Positions 42,578 to 52,249 of a DNA stretch of 64,000 nt are shown piece by piece. Numbering within the stretch: position 1 is the first letter of the stretch; every line of letters begins with the position of its first letter. Below the pieces are notes generated by a model, which was given only the letters and a program-made list of their open reading frames with translations, was not told the DNA's origin and did no database searches. The stretch comes from JBQDBK01 sp052090825 (GTDB lineage Bacteria; Bacillota; Clostridia; Tissierellales; Peptoniphilaceae). The translations under genes were made by a program, and so were the position numbers. The stretch lies in NCBI GenBank assembly GCA_052090825.1, contig JBQDBK010000009.1, forward strand, positions 1 through 64,000. Direction: 5' to 3'.

Positions 42578-45202
42578 CTATAGAAGATCAGTGATTGAAG
42601 ATAAAGCTTCATCTATCTTAGAAGGGTCTTTCCCTCCAGCAGTAGCCATATCAGGTCTTCCTCCACCGCCTCCACCAGCGATTTTAGCCACTTCCTTTAC
42701 AATATTACCAGCTGAAACTTTTTTAGCTACTAAATCTTTTGATACAGCACATACAAAGTTTAATTTGTCTTCATTTTCAGTAGCAAATAATACCACTATA
42801 GATCCTACTTTTTCTCTGACTTCGTCCGCTAAATCTCTTAAAGTATTTACATCTACACCTTTAAATCTATAAGTAACATAATTAATCGAATTTACTACAT
42901 TAACAGATTTAATTATATCATCTATTTCATCTTTTGCATTTTTAAATTTTAATTCTTCTATTTCTTTTTCATATTCCTTTATTGAAGTCATTAAACTTCT
43001 TAATTTATAAATAATGTCATTTTTGTTAGTTTTTAAAATCTTTGTAGTATCATCTCTCAATTTCTCTAAATTATTTAAATAGGAATATACTCCAGGACCT
43101 GTTATAGCTTCTATCCTTCTTACACCTGAAGAAATGCCACCTTCTGATATAATTTTAAACATAAGAATTTCAGACGTATTTCTTACATGAGTACCTCCAC
43201 AAAGTTCTGTTGAGTAATCTCCCATTGAAACAACTCTCACCTTGTTTCCATACTTCTCTTCAAATAAACCTATTGCTCCAAGCTCATAAGCTTCTTTCGG
43301 AGATTTAATGTCAGTCTTAACATCCAAGGACTCAAAAATTTTATCATTTACTCTATTTTCTATTTTCTTTAAATCTTCCTGATCTAGGGCTTCATAATGA
43401 GTAAAATCAAATCTCATTCTATCATCTAATACTTCAGAACCAGCTTGATTCACATGATCTCCTAAAACTTCTTTTAAAGCCTTGTGAAGTAAATGTGTTA
43501 CAGAATGATTTCGTTTAATATTTAATCTTCTATATTCATCTATCTCAGCAGTAACTTTAGACTTTATAAGAATTCCATCTTCAACTTCTATTATATGAAG
43601 AATTACACCATCTTTGGTTTTTTTAGTGTCTAAAACTCTAGCTGTAAAATCACTTGACTTAATTTTACCAGTATCTCCAACTTGTCCACCAGATTCTCCA
43701 TAAAAAGGAGTTTTATCAAGTATAATAATACCCTTTTCTCCTTCTTTTAACTCATTTACCTCATTATTAATTTTAACTATCATAAGTATATTAGATACGC
43801 TTACATTCTCTGTATAGCCAATGAAGTCATTTTTAATTCCTTGAAAAATCTCATAATCTGAATTATTAGACCAACCTGAATCAGTTAAATCTTCTCTAGC
43901 TGATCTAGCTCTCTCCCTTTGCAGTTCCATATTCTTATTGAATCCATCTCTATCTAACAATAATTTATTTTCTTCAAGTATTTCTTCTGTTAAATCAATT
44001 GGAAATCCATAAGTATCATATAGTTTAAAGGCCTTTTCTCCATCTAATAAATTTTTATTGCTATTCATTAAGTCTAAAATATAAGAATCAAGAATTTCCA
44101 TACCAGATTCTAAAGTTTCTAAAAATTTCTCTTCTTCATTTCTTATAACGCTTATAATTTGTTCTCTATTCCTTTTAAGCTCTGGGTAATAATCTTTCCC
44201 CCAAGAATCAATTATTAAATTGGATAACTCACTTAAAAAACTACCTTTTATATTTAAATTTCTTCCATGTCTTGCCGCTCTTCTTATTAATCTTCTAAGT
44301 ACATATCCTCTTCCTTCATTAGAAGGTCTAATACTATCAGATATCATAAAAGTCATAGCTCTTATATGGTCTGTTATAACCCTTACAGATTCATCATTTT
44401 TCTTATCTGTTGAATATTTATAGTTTGCTTTATTCTCAATTGCTTTAATAATATCTTTTATAGCATCAATTTCAAAAATATTATCAGTTCCCTGTAATAC
44501 AGTTGCAAGCCTTTCTAATCCCATTCCAGTATCAATATTAGGATGCGATAAAGGATGATAATTTCCTTTTTCATCTTTATCAAATTGAGTGAATACCAAA
44601 TTCCATATTTCTATAAATCTGTCACATTCACATCCTGGTTTACAATCTTGACAACCACAACCATACTCCTCTCCCCTGTCAATATATATCTCAGAACAAG
44701 GGCCTGATGGACCTACTTCTAGTTCCCAAAAATTATCTTCTTTTCCTAATTTTACTATTCTTTCACTAGGGACTCCGATTTCTTCATTCCATATCTTATA
44801 AGCTTCATCATCCTCATGATAAACACTTACCCAAATAATTTCAGGATCCAATTCTATTTCTTTAGTTAAAAACTCATAAGCCCAACTAATAGCTTCTCTT
44901 TTAAAATAATTACCAAAAGAAAAATTACCTAACATTTCAAAAAAAGTAGCATGTCTAGCTGTTTTCCCAACATTCTCAATATCTCCAGTTCTTATACACT
45001 TTTGACAAGTAGTAACCCTATTTGCAGGAGGAGTAAGTTCTCCTGTAAAATATTTTTTCATTGGGGCCATTCCTGCACCAATTAGTAATAAGGATTTATC
45101 ATTTTTAGGAATAAGAGAAAAACTAGGTAAAACTAAATGATTTTTTGATTCAAAAAATTTTAAATATAATGATCTAATTTCATGTAACTTAAGATTCTTC
45201 AT
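42578..45202 (-). CDS. alaS: alanyl-tRNA synthetase
   Basis: The 874-residue enzyme shows the class II core (ATFFEMLGNFSFGNYFKREA, TGMGLERLATVLQG), editing domain zinc motifs (NHSVTHLLHKAL, STELCGGTHV) and C-terminal GGGGGGRPDMATAGG. The frame opens with a GTG five codons earlier (45217), but the ATG at 45200-45202 with GGAGAGGTG upstream is the natural start. Its own promoter and a terminator-like hairpin precede it. Confidence 0.98.
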   Translation of the reverse strand: MKNLKLHEIRSLYLKFFESKNHLVLPSFSLIPKNDKSLLLIGAGMAPMKKYFTGELTPPANRVTTCQKCIRTGDIENVGKTARHATFFEMLGNFSFGNYFKREAISWAYEFLTKEIELDPEIIWVSVYHEDDEAYKIWNEEIGVPSERIVKLGKEDNFWELEVGPSGPCSEIYIDRGEEYGCGCQDCKPGCECDRFIEIWNLVFTQFDKDEKGNYHPLSHPNIDTGMGLERLATVLQGTDNIFEIDAIKDIIKAIENKANYKYSTDKKNDESVRVITDHIRAMTFMISDSIRPSNEGRGYVLRRLIRRAARHGRNLNIKGSFLSELSNLIIDSWGKDYYPELKRNREQIISVIRNEEEKFLETLESGMEILDSYILDLMNSNKNLLDGEKAFKLYDTYGFPIDLTEEILEENKLLLDRDGFNKNMELQRERARSAREDLTDSGWSNNSDYEIFQGIKNDFIGYTENVSVSNILMIVKINNEVNELKEGEKGIIILDKTPFYGESGGQVGDTGKIKSSDFTARVLDTKKTKDGVILHIIEVEDGILIKSKVTAEIDEYRRLNIKRNHSVTHLLHKALKEVLGDHVNQAGSEVLDDRMRFDFTHYEALDQEDLKKIENRVNDKIFESLDVKTDIKSPKEAYELGAIGLFEEKYGNKVRVVSMGDYSTELCGGTHVRNTSEILMFKIISEGGISSGVRRIEAITGPGVYSYLNNLEKLRDDTTKILKTNKNDIIYKLRSLMTSIKEYEKEIEELKFKNAKDEIDDIIKSVNVVNSINYVTYRFKGVDVNTLRDLADEVREKVGSIVVLFATENEDKLNFVCAVSKDLVAKKVSAGNIVKEVAKIAGGGGGGRPDMATAGGKDPSKIDEALSSITDLL

Positions 45203-45220
45203 AATACACCTCTCCACCTT

Positions 45221-45245
45221 AAAAATCCTCCCATCAAAGGGAGGA
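45221..45245 (-). terminator. terminator-like hairpin in the alaS leader
   Basis: TCCTCCC TTTGAT GGGAGGA (45226-45245) then TTTTTAAGG. It stands between the alaS promoter and the alaS start, so besides ending the suf/AI-2E transcript it may attenuate alaS. Confidence 0.75.
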
Positions 45246-45261
45246 AGACTTTGTTAATAAA

Positions 45262-45290
45262 ATTATAATTATAAAGTAGAATTTTGTCAA
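45262..45290 (-). promoter_or_regulatory. consensus promoter of alaS
   Basis: TTGACA at 45285-45290, 17 bases, TATAAT at 45262-45267; a full consensus match placed directly after the AI-2E gene stop. Confidence 0.9.
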
Positions 45291-45291
45291 T

Positions 45292-46545
45292 TCAGACAAC
45301 TTTATTATTATCTCTACTGTACTTTATTTTAATTACATCTAAAAGAATAACTATAATAGAAGTAACAGGTACGGCAAGTATCATTCCAAATACCCCAAAC
45401 ATACCTCCACCAATAATTATAGAAATTAGTATAAGCATTGGATTTAGCCCCGTTTTATCACTTAATAATTTAGGAGCTATTATATTATTTTCTGCCCATT
45501 GTAATAAAACAAAAAGTATACCAACCCATAGAGCTTTAAATGGAGATTCTATAAAGGCAAATAGAATAGCAGGAATAAACCCTAAAAAAGGTCCTACATA
45601 TGGAATTATATCCGCTATGCAAGTTATTAAACCTATAACAATTGCAAAATCAACACCTAAAATTAAAAGATAAACCATAGTTGCAAACCCTACAAATATT
45701 GCCATTAAAAGTCTTCCTTTTATGAAGTCTAATAAGGCCTGATTTATTCTTTTAGATACATATATTATATTATCTTTATTTTTAGATGGTAAATTTCTAA
45801 TTATTTTATTCTTAAATTTTTCTTTATCTACTACAAAATAAAAAGAGAAGATAAAAACTAATATAAACTTTATAACTTTTGAAAAAGCCATTGTCATACC
45901 ACTGGCAAAGCTTTTTAAGCTATCTAATAATTGCCCTTGAATGACTTCAAGAGAACCATTTATAGTATTTTGAATAGATTCTATTATTTTTTTGCCATCC
46001 AAACTATATGGTAAATCGTAATTAAATGAATTATTGATTTTATTAGTTATATTTAAAAACCAATTACCACTCATTTCAATTACAGCAGGAGCACTTTTTA
46101 GAAGATTCGATACTTCCTGTATAGTTTTAGGAATAACTATAATAAGTAATATAGTAAAAATCAATAAAGCACTTAGATAAACTATAATTACTCCATAACT
46201 TCTTTTTATCCCCTTATTCTCTAAGGAAGTTACTATAGGATTCATAACAAAGGCTACAATTACTGCAGCAAATAAAGCCCAAAAGGTATCCTTAACTATA
46301 GGATATTTTTTAAATATAACTCCTATTAAGTATAGGATAGCAATAGCTGCAAAAATTTTAATTACAAATCCCAAGTTTATATCAATTCTAAGAGACTTAT
46401 CTATATATCTATTTCCAATATTAATTAAATAATAAATAGTTAAAAATAATAATATTACTGATAAGATTGCAGCTATTACTCCTATAAATTCTGGAGTTAT
46501 TGAGTTAAATTCCGTCACTGGTAATTTAATAGTTTTCATATACAT
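45292..46545 (-). CDS. AI-2E family transporter (YdiK/PerM-like permease)
   Basis: A 417-residue polytopic membrane protein with the family's C-terminal blocks IADIIPYVGPFLGFIPA, LLQWAENNIIAPKLLS, and IIIGGGMFGVFGMILAVPVTSI. About eight membrane helices are visible. Members export AI-2 or act as Na+/H+ antiporters; the substrate here is unknown. Its ATG shares TAATG with iscS, so it is the last gene of the suf operon. An alternative ATG two codons on is possible. Confidence 0.88.
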   Translation of the reverse strand: MYMKTIKLPVTEFNSITPEFIGVIAAILSVILLFLTIYYLINIGNRYIDKSLRIDINLGFVIKIFAAIAILYLIGVIFKKYPIVKDTFWALFAAVIVAFVMNPIVTSLENKGIKRSYGVIIVYLSALLIFTILLIIVIPKTIQEVSNLLKSAPAVIEMSGNWFLNITNKINNSFNYDLPYSLDGKKIIESIQNTINGSLEVIQGQLLDSLKSFASGMTMAFSKVIKFILVFIFSFYFVVDKEKFKNKIIRNLPSKNKDNIIYVSKRINQALLDFIKGRLLMAIFVGFATMVYLLILGVDFAIVIGLITCIADIIPYVGPFLGFIPAILFAFIESPFKALWVGILFVLLQWAENNIIAPKLLSDKTGLNPMLILISIIIGGGMFGVFGMILAVPVTSIIVILLDVIKIKYSRDNNKVV

Positions 46546-47675
46546 TAACTCCTTAATCTATTTATTGTTTCTTTAATTATATCAGAAGCTTGTAAAATTT
46601 CATCTAAATTATTTTCTTCATTTATTGAAATTCTAATACAATTTTTTGCCAAATCATCATTTCTACCTATAGCTTTTAATACATGTGAAGGATTTAAACT
46701 GCCTGCTGTACAGGCTGAACCACTAGAAACATAGACTCCTTTTTGATCAAGTAACATTAACAAGACTTGTGAATCTATATTTTCTATAGAAATATTTAAA
46801 TTTCCCACTAATCTTTTTTCTGGATGTCCATTTAAATGTACACCTTTCAATTTTAAAAGATCATTTTCCAATTTATCCCTCAAATTTCTTATATAATCAA
46901 CTTTATTTTTTTTTGATTTTAAAAGCTCAAAAGCTTTCGAAAAACCTACTATATTAGCAAGATTTTCAGTACCAGCTCTTTTCTTTCTCTCTTGATCTCC
47001 TCCATGAATGAAACTATTAATTTTTGTATTTTCTCTAATATACAAAAGTCCTATACCCTTTGGCCCACCTATTTTATGAGCAGACAAACTCATTAAATCA
47101 ATATTTAATTTATTTACATTAATATCAATAGTAGGTAGAGCTTGAACAGCATCCACATGAAATAATATTCCTTTACTTTTTAAAATATTTCCTACTTCTT
47201 CAATAGGCTCTATAGTACCAATCTCATTATTAGCATACATTATAGATACTAAAATTGTATCTTCTCTAATAGCTTTTTTTAAAGAGTCTAAATTTATTAC
47301 CCCATACTTATCTACATCTATATAGCTTATTTCATAACCTAGCTTTTCTAAATATTGACAAGTTGAATTTATGGCCTTATGCTCTATAGAGCTTGTAATA
47401 ATATGCTTCCCCTTATCTTTTTTTGCTTCTGAAACCCCTTTTAATGCCCAATTGTCTGCTTCACTTCCGCCAGAAGTAAAGAATATTTCCTTTGATTTTG
47501 CTCCTAATAGTTTAGATATTTTATCTCTACTTTCCTCTAAAGAATTCTTTGCTTCTTTGCCAATGCTGTGAACACTTGAAGGATTACCATAGACTTCTGT
47601 TAAAAAAGGTATCATTTCATCTAATACTTCTTTTTTTAATTTAGTTGTAGCTGAATTATCAAGATAAATTCCCAT
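46545..47675 (-). CDS. iscS: cysteine desulfurase (IscS/NifS type)
   Basis: PLP enzyme that moves sulfur from cysteine to Fe-S scaffolds or tRNA thiolases. IYLDNSATTKLKKEV start, SSIEHKA, the Lys of SLSAHKIGGPKGIG, and the active-site Cys in SSGSACTAGSLNPSHVL are present. The frame opens at 47696, but GAGGTATTT precedes the ATG at 47673-47675 (376 residues). It is a second desulfurase besides SufS in the same operon, and probably serves tRNA thiolation or general sulfur transfer. Confidence 0.94.
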   Translation of the reverse strand: MGIYLDNSATTKLKKEVLDEMIPFLTEVYGNPSSVHSIGKEAKNSLEESRDKISKLLGAKSKEIFFTSGGSEADNWALKGVSEAKKDKGKHIITSSIEHKAINSTCQYLEKLGYEISYIDVDKYGVINLDSLKKAIREDTILVSIMYANNEIGTIEPIEEVGNILKSKGILFHVDAVQALPTIDINVNKLNIDLMSLSAHKIGGPKGIGLLYIRENTKINSFIHGGDQERKKRAGTENLANIVGFSKAFELLKSKKNKVDYIRNLRDKLENDLLKLKGVHLNGHPEKRLVGNLNISIENIDSQVLLMLLDQKGVYVSSGSACTAGSLNPSHVLKAIGRNDDLAKNCIRISINEENNLDEILQASDIIKETINRLRS

Positions 47676-47682
47676 AAATACC

Positions 47683-48078
47683 TCACATATCTGCAAGAGT
47701 CATAGACCCTAATACTTCATCTAACTTAGTTTGCAATTTATCTAAAATTCCTCTAGTTGGACAATCACTTATATTTCTACATTCTGGTTTATTACTCATA
47801 GATGAACATGAAAAAGCTATGTCACCCTCTAAAGCATTTAAAATATCACCTATTTTTATTTCATCAGGTTTTTTGCTTAATTCATATCCACCAGAGGCTC
47901 CTCTTATAGAATTTACTAGCTTGGCTTTTTTTAGAAGAGTAAATAATTGTTCTAAATAAGCTTCTGATAATTTTTCATATTTAGATATATCACTTATTGA
48001 CATTGGACCTTTTCCATAATTTAGGGATAGTCTATACATCGCCATGAGTCCGTATCTCCCTTTAGTAGATAACTTCAT
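47683..48078 (-). CDS. Rrf2-family regulator (IscR/CymR-like)
   Basis: A 131-residue winged-helix protein: MKLSTKGRYGLMAMYRL, SISDISKYEKLSEAYLEQL, SIRGASGGYEL. Three cysteines at 91, 100 and 106 match the Fe-S ligand region of IscR (there spaced 92/98/104), so an Fe-S sensing role for the suf operon is likely, not proven. Its ATG overlaps the sufU stop (TAATG). Confidence 0.9.
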   Translation of the reverse strand: MKLSTKGRYGLMAMYRLSLNYGKGPMSISDISKYEKLSEAYLEQLFTLLKKAKLVNSIRGASGGYELSKKPDEIKIGDILNALEGDIAFSCSSMSNKPECRNISDCPTRGILDKLQTKLDEVLGSMTLADM

Positions 48079-48545
48079 TAATGATCATGCCCTTCTGAGC
48101 TAAAACTTGCTTCAGTTTCATTATTTTCAAGTACTTTTTTTAATGTATACCAAGGTAAAACAGCGCACTTTACCCTAGCTGGTAAGTTTTGGATATTCTC
48201 AAAAGCTATGGCGTCTCCTAAATCTTCCAACTCTTCCTCATCAGATATTTCACCCTTGACCATAGCGATAAACTTATTAGCCATATTTATTGCATCTTCA
48301 ACTGACAAGTCTTTAATATTGTCAACCATAATAGATGTCGAAGCCTGCGATATAGCGCATCCCATACCAGTATAAGAAGCATCTTCTATATGATCATTCC
48401 CAACTCTTAACTGTAGAGTTATTTCATCTCCACAGCTTGGATTGTGCCCCAACTCTTTATGTGTTGGGTTTTCCAAATCTCTTCTATTTCTTTTATTTTT
48501 ACTTTGTTCTAATATTAATTCAGTATAAATATCATTAAGATTCAA
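48078..48545 (-). CDS. sufU: SufU-type sulfur relay/scaffold protein
   Basis: A 155-residue IscU-like protein with the three conserved Cys in NPSCGDEITLQL, GCAISQASTSIM and RVKCAVLPW. SufU is the zinc-dependent sulfur acceptor for SufS in Gram-positives. Starts with TTG (48543-48545), 11 bases after AGGAG. Tail is acidic with a His pair. Overlaps sufS by 11 bases. Confidence 0.95.
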   Translation of the reverse strand: MNLNDIYTELILEQSKNKRNRRDLENPTHKELGHNPSCGDEITLQLRVGNDHIEDASYTGMGCAISQASTSIMVDNIKDLSVEDAINMANKFIAMVKGEISDEEELEDLGDAIAFENIQNLPARVKCAVLPWYTLKKVLENNETEASFSSEGHDH

Positions 48546-49770
48546 TTCCCATCACTCTCCTAACTTCTTCAAGCTTTTCTATAAAATAATCTATCTCCTC
48601 AAAAGTATTATAAAATGAAAAAGAAGCTCTACACGAAAAATTCATTCCCATCTTTCTATGAAGTGGTTGTGCACAATGATGCCCTGATCTAATGGCTATT
48701 TTATAATTATCTAAAATAGAAGCTACATCATGAGGATGAGCCTCCTTAAAATTAAAAGATATTAGAGGTGATCGCATCTCATTTGATGTTGTATAAATAT
48801 TTAAATAATTAAGTTCTTTCATCTTTTTATAAGCATAATTAGTTAAAGATTTTTCATATTCTGCTATATTTTCTATGCCTATATTTTCTATATATTTTAT
48901 AGCTTCTTCTAAAGACTTAGCTCCGCCGACATTAGCCGTTCCAGCTTCAAATCTCTGAGGTGATGGTAAGAATGTTGACTTATCTTCATAAACATATTCA
49001 ATCATATCCCCACCATACATAAATGGTTTCATTTTATTTAAAATTTTTTCTTTTCCATATAAAACGCCAATTCCCATAGCAGATAACATTTTATGTCCTG
49101 AAAAAACTAAAAAATCACAATCTAATTCTTTTACATTAATTTTATGGTGAGGTACATATTGAGCACCGTCTACTATTATTCTAGTATCTTTATTATTATT
49201 TCTAATATAACTAATATATCTTTTTAAATCCGGCATTGTACCTACCACGTTAGATGCAGCTGTAATTGTAAATAATTTTGTTTTATTACTAATTTTAGAT
49301 TTGAATTCTTTGTCTTCTATTTGCATATCATCATTTATATAAAGATAAACTAATTTTGCACCTGTTTTCTCAGCAACATATTGCCATGGAACTAGGTTTG
49401 AATGGTGTTCCATTATAGATAATAATATTTCATCACCTTCTACTAGATTTTCAAGTGCCCATGAATATGCTATTAAATTTAAAGCCTCAGTAGCATTTCT
49501 TAAAAATACAATTTCGTTAGAAGATTTGGCCTCTATAAACTCAGCCACTGATTTTCTAGCATTCTCATATACTTCTGTTGACTCTACAGCAAATTTATGA
49601 GCTCCTCTATGAGGATTTCCATTTTTATAATTATAAAAATAATTTATAGAATTAATTACTTGCTCAGGTCTTTGAGTTGTTGCTCCATTATCAAAGTATA
49701 TATATTTTTCACTAGAGTTCAAAAATTTAAAATCTTTTCTTATTTTTTTAACCTCTTCTTTAGTTAACAT
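48535..49770 (-). CDS. sufS: cysteine desulfurase SufS
   Basis: The 411-residue group II desulfurase: YFDNGATTQRPEQVINSI, HHSNLVPWQ, DGAQYVPHH, DFLVFSGHKML (PLP Lys), and active-site Cys in IRSGHHCAQPLHR. It passes persulfide to SufU. ATG after GGGG; TAA of sufD lies 2 bases upstream. Confidence 0.96.
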   Translation of the reverse strand: MLTKEEVKKIRKDFKFLNSSEKYIYFDNGATTQRPEQVINSINYFYNYKNGNPHRGAHKFAVESTEVYENARKSVAEFIEAKSSNEIVFLRNATEALNLIAYSWALENLVEGDEILLSIMEHHSNLVPWQYVAEKTGAKLVYLYINDDMQIEDKEFKSKISNKTKLFTITAASNVVGTMPDLKRYISYIRNNNKDTRIIVDGAQYVPHHKINVKELDCDFLVFSGHKMLSAMGIGVLYGKEKILNKMKPFMYGGDMIEYVYEDKSTFLPSPQRFEAGTANVGGAKSLEEAIKYIENIGIENIAEYEKSLTNYAYKKMKELNYLNIYTTSNEMRSPLISFNFKEAHPHDVASILDNYKIAIRSGHHCAQPLHRKMGMNFSCRASFSFYNTFEEIDYFIEKLEEVRRVMGIES

Positions 49771-49771
49771 A

Positions 49772-50818
49772 TTAATTACCCCTAACTATTTCTAAGACTC
49801 TATCCCATAAAATTCGTCTTGTTTCTTCATCTTTTATTTTATCTATTGCACTTGAAAATTTGGATTGAATAATTAAGGACTGAGCATCTTTCTCATCAAA
49901 TCCTCTAGTCATAATATAAAACATTAAATCTTCATCTACTCTACCAGCACTAGCTGCATGGTTACCCTCAACATTATCTTCGTGAGATAATAATATTGGT
50001 ACAGATATAGAAGTCACATCCTCATCTAATAAAATAGCATATTCTTCTTCTGAACCCTTACTAAAACTAGAGCCTTTTTTAAAGTCTAAATTTGATTTAA
50101 AGACTTTATAAGCGTTGTCTTTTAAAGCCCCATTTACAAGAAGATTAGACTCTGTATTTTTCCCATATTGAAATATATTATAAGTCATATTTAAATAATT
50201 ATCTTTATAAACAAAGTATATACTATCTACGTTTAAATTTGACTCTTCTCCAACTAAGTTTGCCTGCAAGTTAGTGTAGTTTTCACTAGATCCTAACTCA
50301 TATTGACTTATATTGACTACAGAATTATTCTCAGTTTCTATAAAAACTGATTCTAAGCTTAGTTGATTATCTTTTTCATCTTGTATAATAAATAAGTTCA
50401 CTTCTGAGTTTTCTTTTGCTAACACTTTAATTATAGAACTCCTAAATTTTCTAGTTGTTCCTTCACTAGTATAATTCATCAAAAGGTTTAACTTAGAGCC
50501 TTTTTCGGCAACTATATGATGATTATCATATAGATAATTCTTTTCATCATTGATTTTTATATTAAACACTTCATTAACACTATTTTCTTTTGTGGCATTA
50601 TAATATTTATATAGGTTTCCAAATTCTTCATTTATTTTTACTAATTCATTTGAAACTCCATAATCTTTGTTTTTAAATTCATCTATATCTCTTTTTTCAT
50701 CACTTAATTCAGAAAAATCTACTCTTTTTAGTTCAGGTAGTTCCAATGAGCTTCCATTTATATCCAAAGAATTAAAAGTTTTAAAGGTTAGTTCATTAGC
50801 TACTATATTTTTTTTCAT
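49772..50818 (-). CDS. sufD: Fe-S assembly scaffold subunit SufD
   Basis: A 348-residue, diverged SufB/D beta-helix protein. The C-terminal DNVEGNHAASAGRVDEDLMFYIMTRG block, with the conserved His, is typical; the N-terminal half is weakly conserved. Partner of SufB and SufC in the scaffold. ATG after GGAGG. Confidence 0.92.
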   Translation of the reverse strand: MKKNIVANELTFKTFNSLDINGSSLELPELKRVDFSELSDEKRDIDEFKNKDYGVSNELVKINEEFGNLYKYYNATKENSVNEVFNIKINDEKNYLYDNHHIVAEKGSKLNLLMNYTSEGTTRKFRSSIIKVLAKENSEVNLFIIQDEKDNQLSLESVFIETENNSVVNISQYELGSSENYTNLQANLVGEESNLNVDSIYFVYKDNYLNMTYNIFQYGKNTESNLLVNGALKDNAYKVFKSNLDFKKGSSFSKGSEEEYAILLDEDVTSISVPILLSHEDNVEGNHAASAGRVDEDLMFYIMTRGFDEKDAQSLIIQSKFSSAIDKIKDEETRRILWDRVLEIVRGN

Positions 50819-50829
50819 TTACTTACCTC

Positions 50830-52248
50830 CTAACCTATAGAACCTTCAAGTTCAAGTCCTATTAAATTATTCATTTCAACTGCATATTCCATAGGCAATT
50901 CTTTAGCTATTGGTTCAGCAAATCCTCTTACTACCATAGCTTTAGCTTCATCTTCTGGAATTCCTCTGCTCATTAAATAAAATATTACTTGATCTGAAAT
51001 TCTTCCAATTTTAGCTTCATGCCCTAAATCTACATTTTTATTTTTTATATCTATAACAGGTATAGTATCTGCTCGTGATTCGTTATCTAACATTAATGAC
51101 TCACATGAAACTGAACTTTTACAGTGATGAGCATCTTTAGCAACTTTAACTAAACCTCTGTATACTGCTACCCCACCAGATTTTGATATTGATTTTGAAT
51201 TTACTGTAGAAGTTGTATAAGGTGCTAGATGTATAACTTTAGCACCAGTATCAATATTTTGACCTTCGCCGGCAAAAGATATACCAGTAAATTCAGATTT
51301 TGCATTTTCTCCTTTTAATACAGATGCAGGATATAGCATAGAAACTTTTGATCCAAAAGAACCTGAAACCCATTCGATTTTTCCATTTTTTTCAACTATA
51401 GCTCTTTTTGTATTTAAGTTATACATATTTCTAGACCAATTTTCTATTGTGGAATATCTTAAAGTTGAATTTTCTCCAACAAAAAGTTCAACCGCTCCCG
51501 CATGAAGATTGACAACATTATATTTTGGAGCTGAACATCCTTCTATAAAGTGACAATAGGCATCATCTTCAATAATTATTAAAGTGTGTTCAAATTGACC
51601 TGCTCCTGGAGCATTTAATCTAAAGTAAGATTGTAAAGGTACATCAACTTTTACTCCCTTAGGAACATAAACAAAAGATCCTCCACTCCAAACAGCATAA
51701 TGAAGTGCTGAATACTTATGAAGATTTGGGGTTATACATTTACCGAAATACTTCTTTACTATTTCAGGATAATTTTTAAGTCCTGTTTCAAAATCTGTGT
51801 AAATAACACCTTGATCTAATAAATATTTTTGAATATTATGGTAAACAACTTCAGAATCATATTGAGCCCCCACACCTGATAATAAAGCATCTTTTTCAGC
51901 TTCTGGAATTCCTAGTTTATCAAAAGTATCTCTTATCTCGTCAGGTACATTCTTCCAATCATCTGTTAGATCACTATCAGGTCTTATATAAGTTGTGATT
52001 TCATCCATATTAACTTCCGATATATCTGGTCCCCAGTTGGGATTTACCTTATTATTAAATATCTCAAGAGCTTTTAACCTATACTCAAGCATCCATTGAG
52101 GCTCATCTTTTTCTTTAGATATTTGTTCTACTATTTCTTTAGTTAAACCCTGTTCTGTTTTTGAGCGGAAAGTAAATTTATTCTTTATATCGTATACTCC
52201 CCTATTCATTTCTACTATATTTGTTTTTTTTCTAGTATTCTTAGGCAA
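50830..52248 (-). CDS. sufB: Fe-S assembly scaffold protein SufB
   Basis: The 472-residue core scaffold: EPQWMLEYRLKALEIF, SGVGAQYDSEVVYH, VKVDVPLQSYFRLNAPGAGQFEHT, and C-terminal LGHEAKIGRISDQVIFYLMSRG. Starts with TTG (52246-52248), 8 bases after GAGGTG. Encoded 12 bases before sufD and 2 after sufC. Confidence 0.97.
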   Translation of the reverse strand: MPKNTRKKTNIVEMNRGVYDIKNKFTFRSKTEQGLTKEIVEQISKEKDEPQWMLEYRLKALEIFNNKVNPNWGPDISEVNMDEITTYIRPDSDLTDDWKNVPDEIRDTFDKLGIPEAEKDALLSGVGAQYDSEVVYHNIQKYLLDQGVIYTDFETGLKNYPEIVKKYFGKCITPNLHKYSALHYAVWSGGSFVYVPKGVKVDVPLQSYFRLNAPGAGQFEHTLIIIEDDAYCHFIEGCSAPKYNVVNLHAGAVELFVGENSTLRYSTIENWSRNMYNLNTKRAIVEKNGKIEWVSGSFGSKVSMLYPASVLKGENAKSEFTGISFAGEGQNIDTGAKVIHLAPYTTSTVNSKSISKSGGVAVYRGLVKVAKDAHHCKSSVSCESLMLDNESRADTIPVIDIKNKNVDLGHEAKIGRISDQVIFYLMSRGIPEDEAKAMVVRGFAEPIAKELPMEYAVEMNNLIGLELEGSIG

Positions 52249-52249
52249 A

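Noticed and set aside
45203..45260. T-box riboswitch before alaS
   Set aside because: The leader is only about 50 bases, too short for Stem I and the antiterminator, and no T-box sequence is present.
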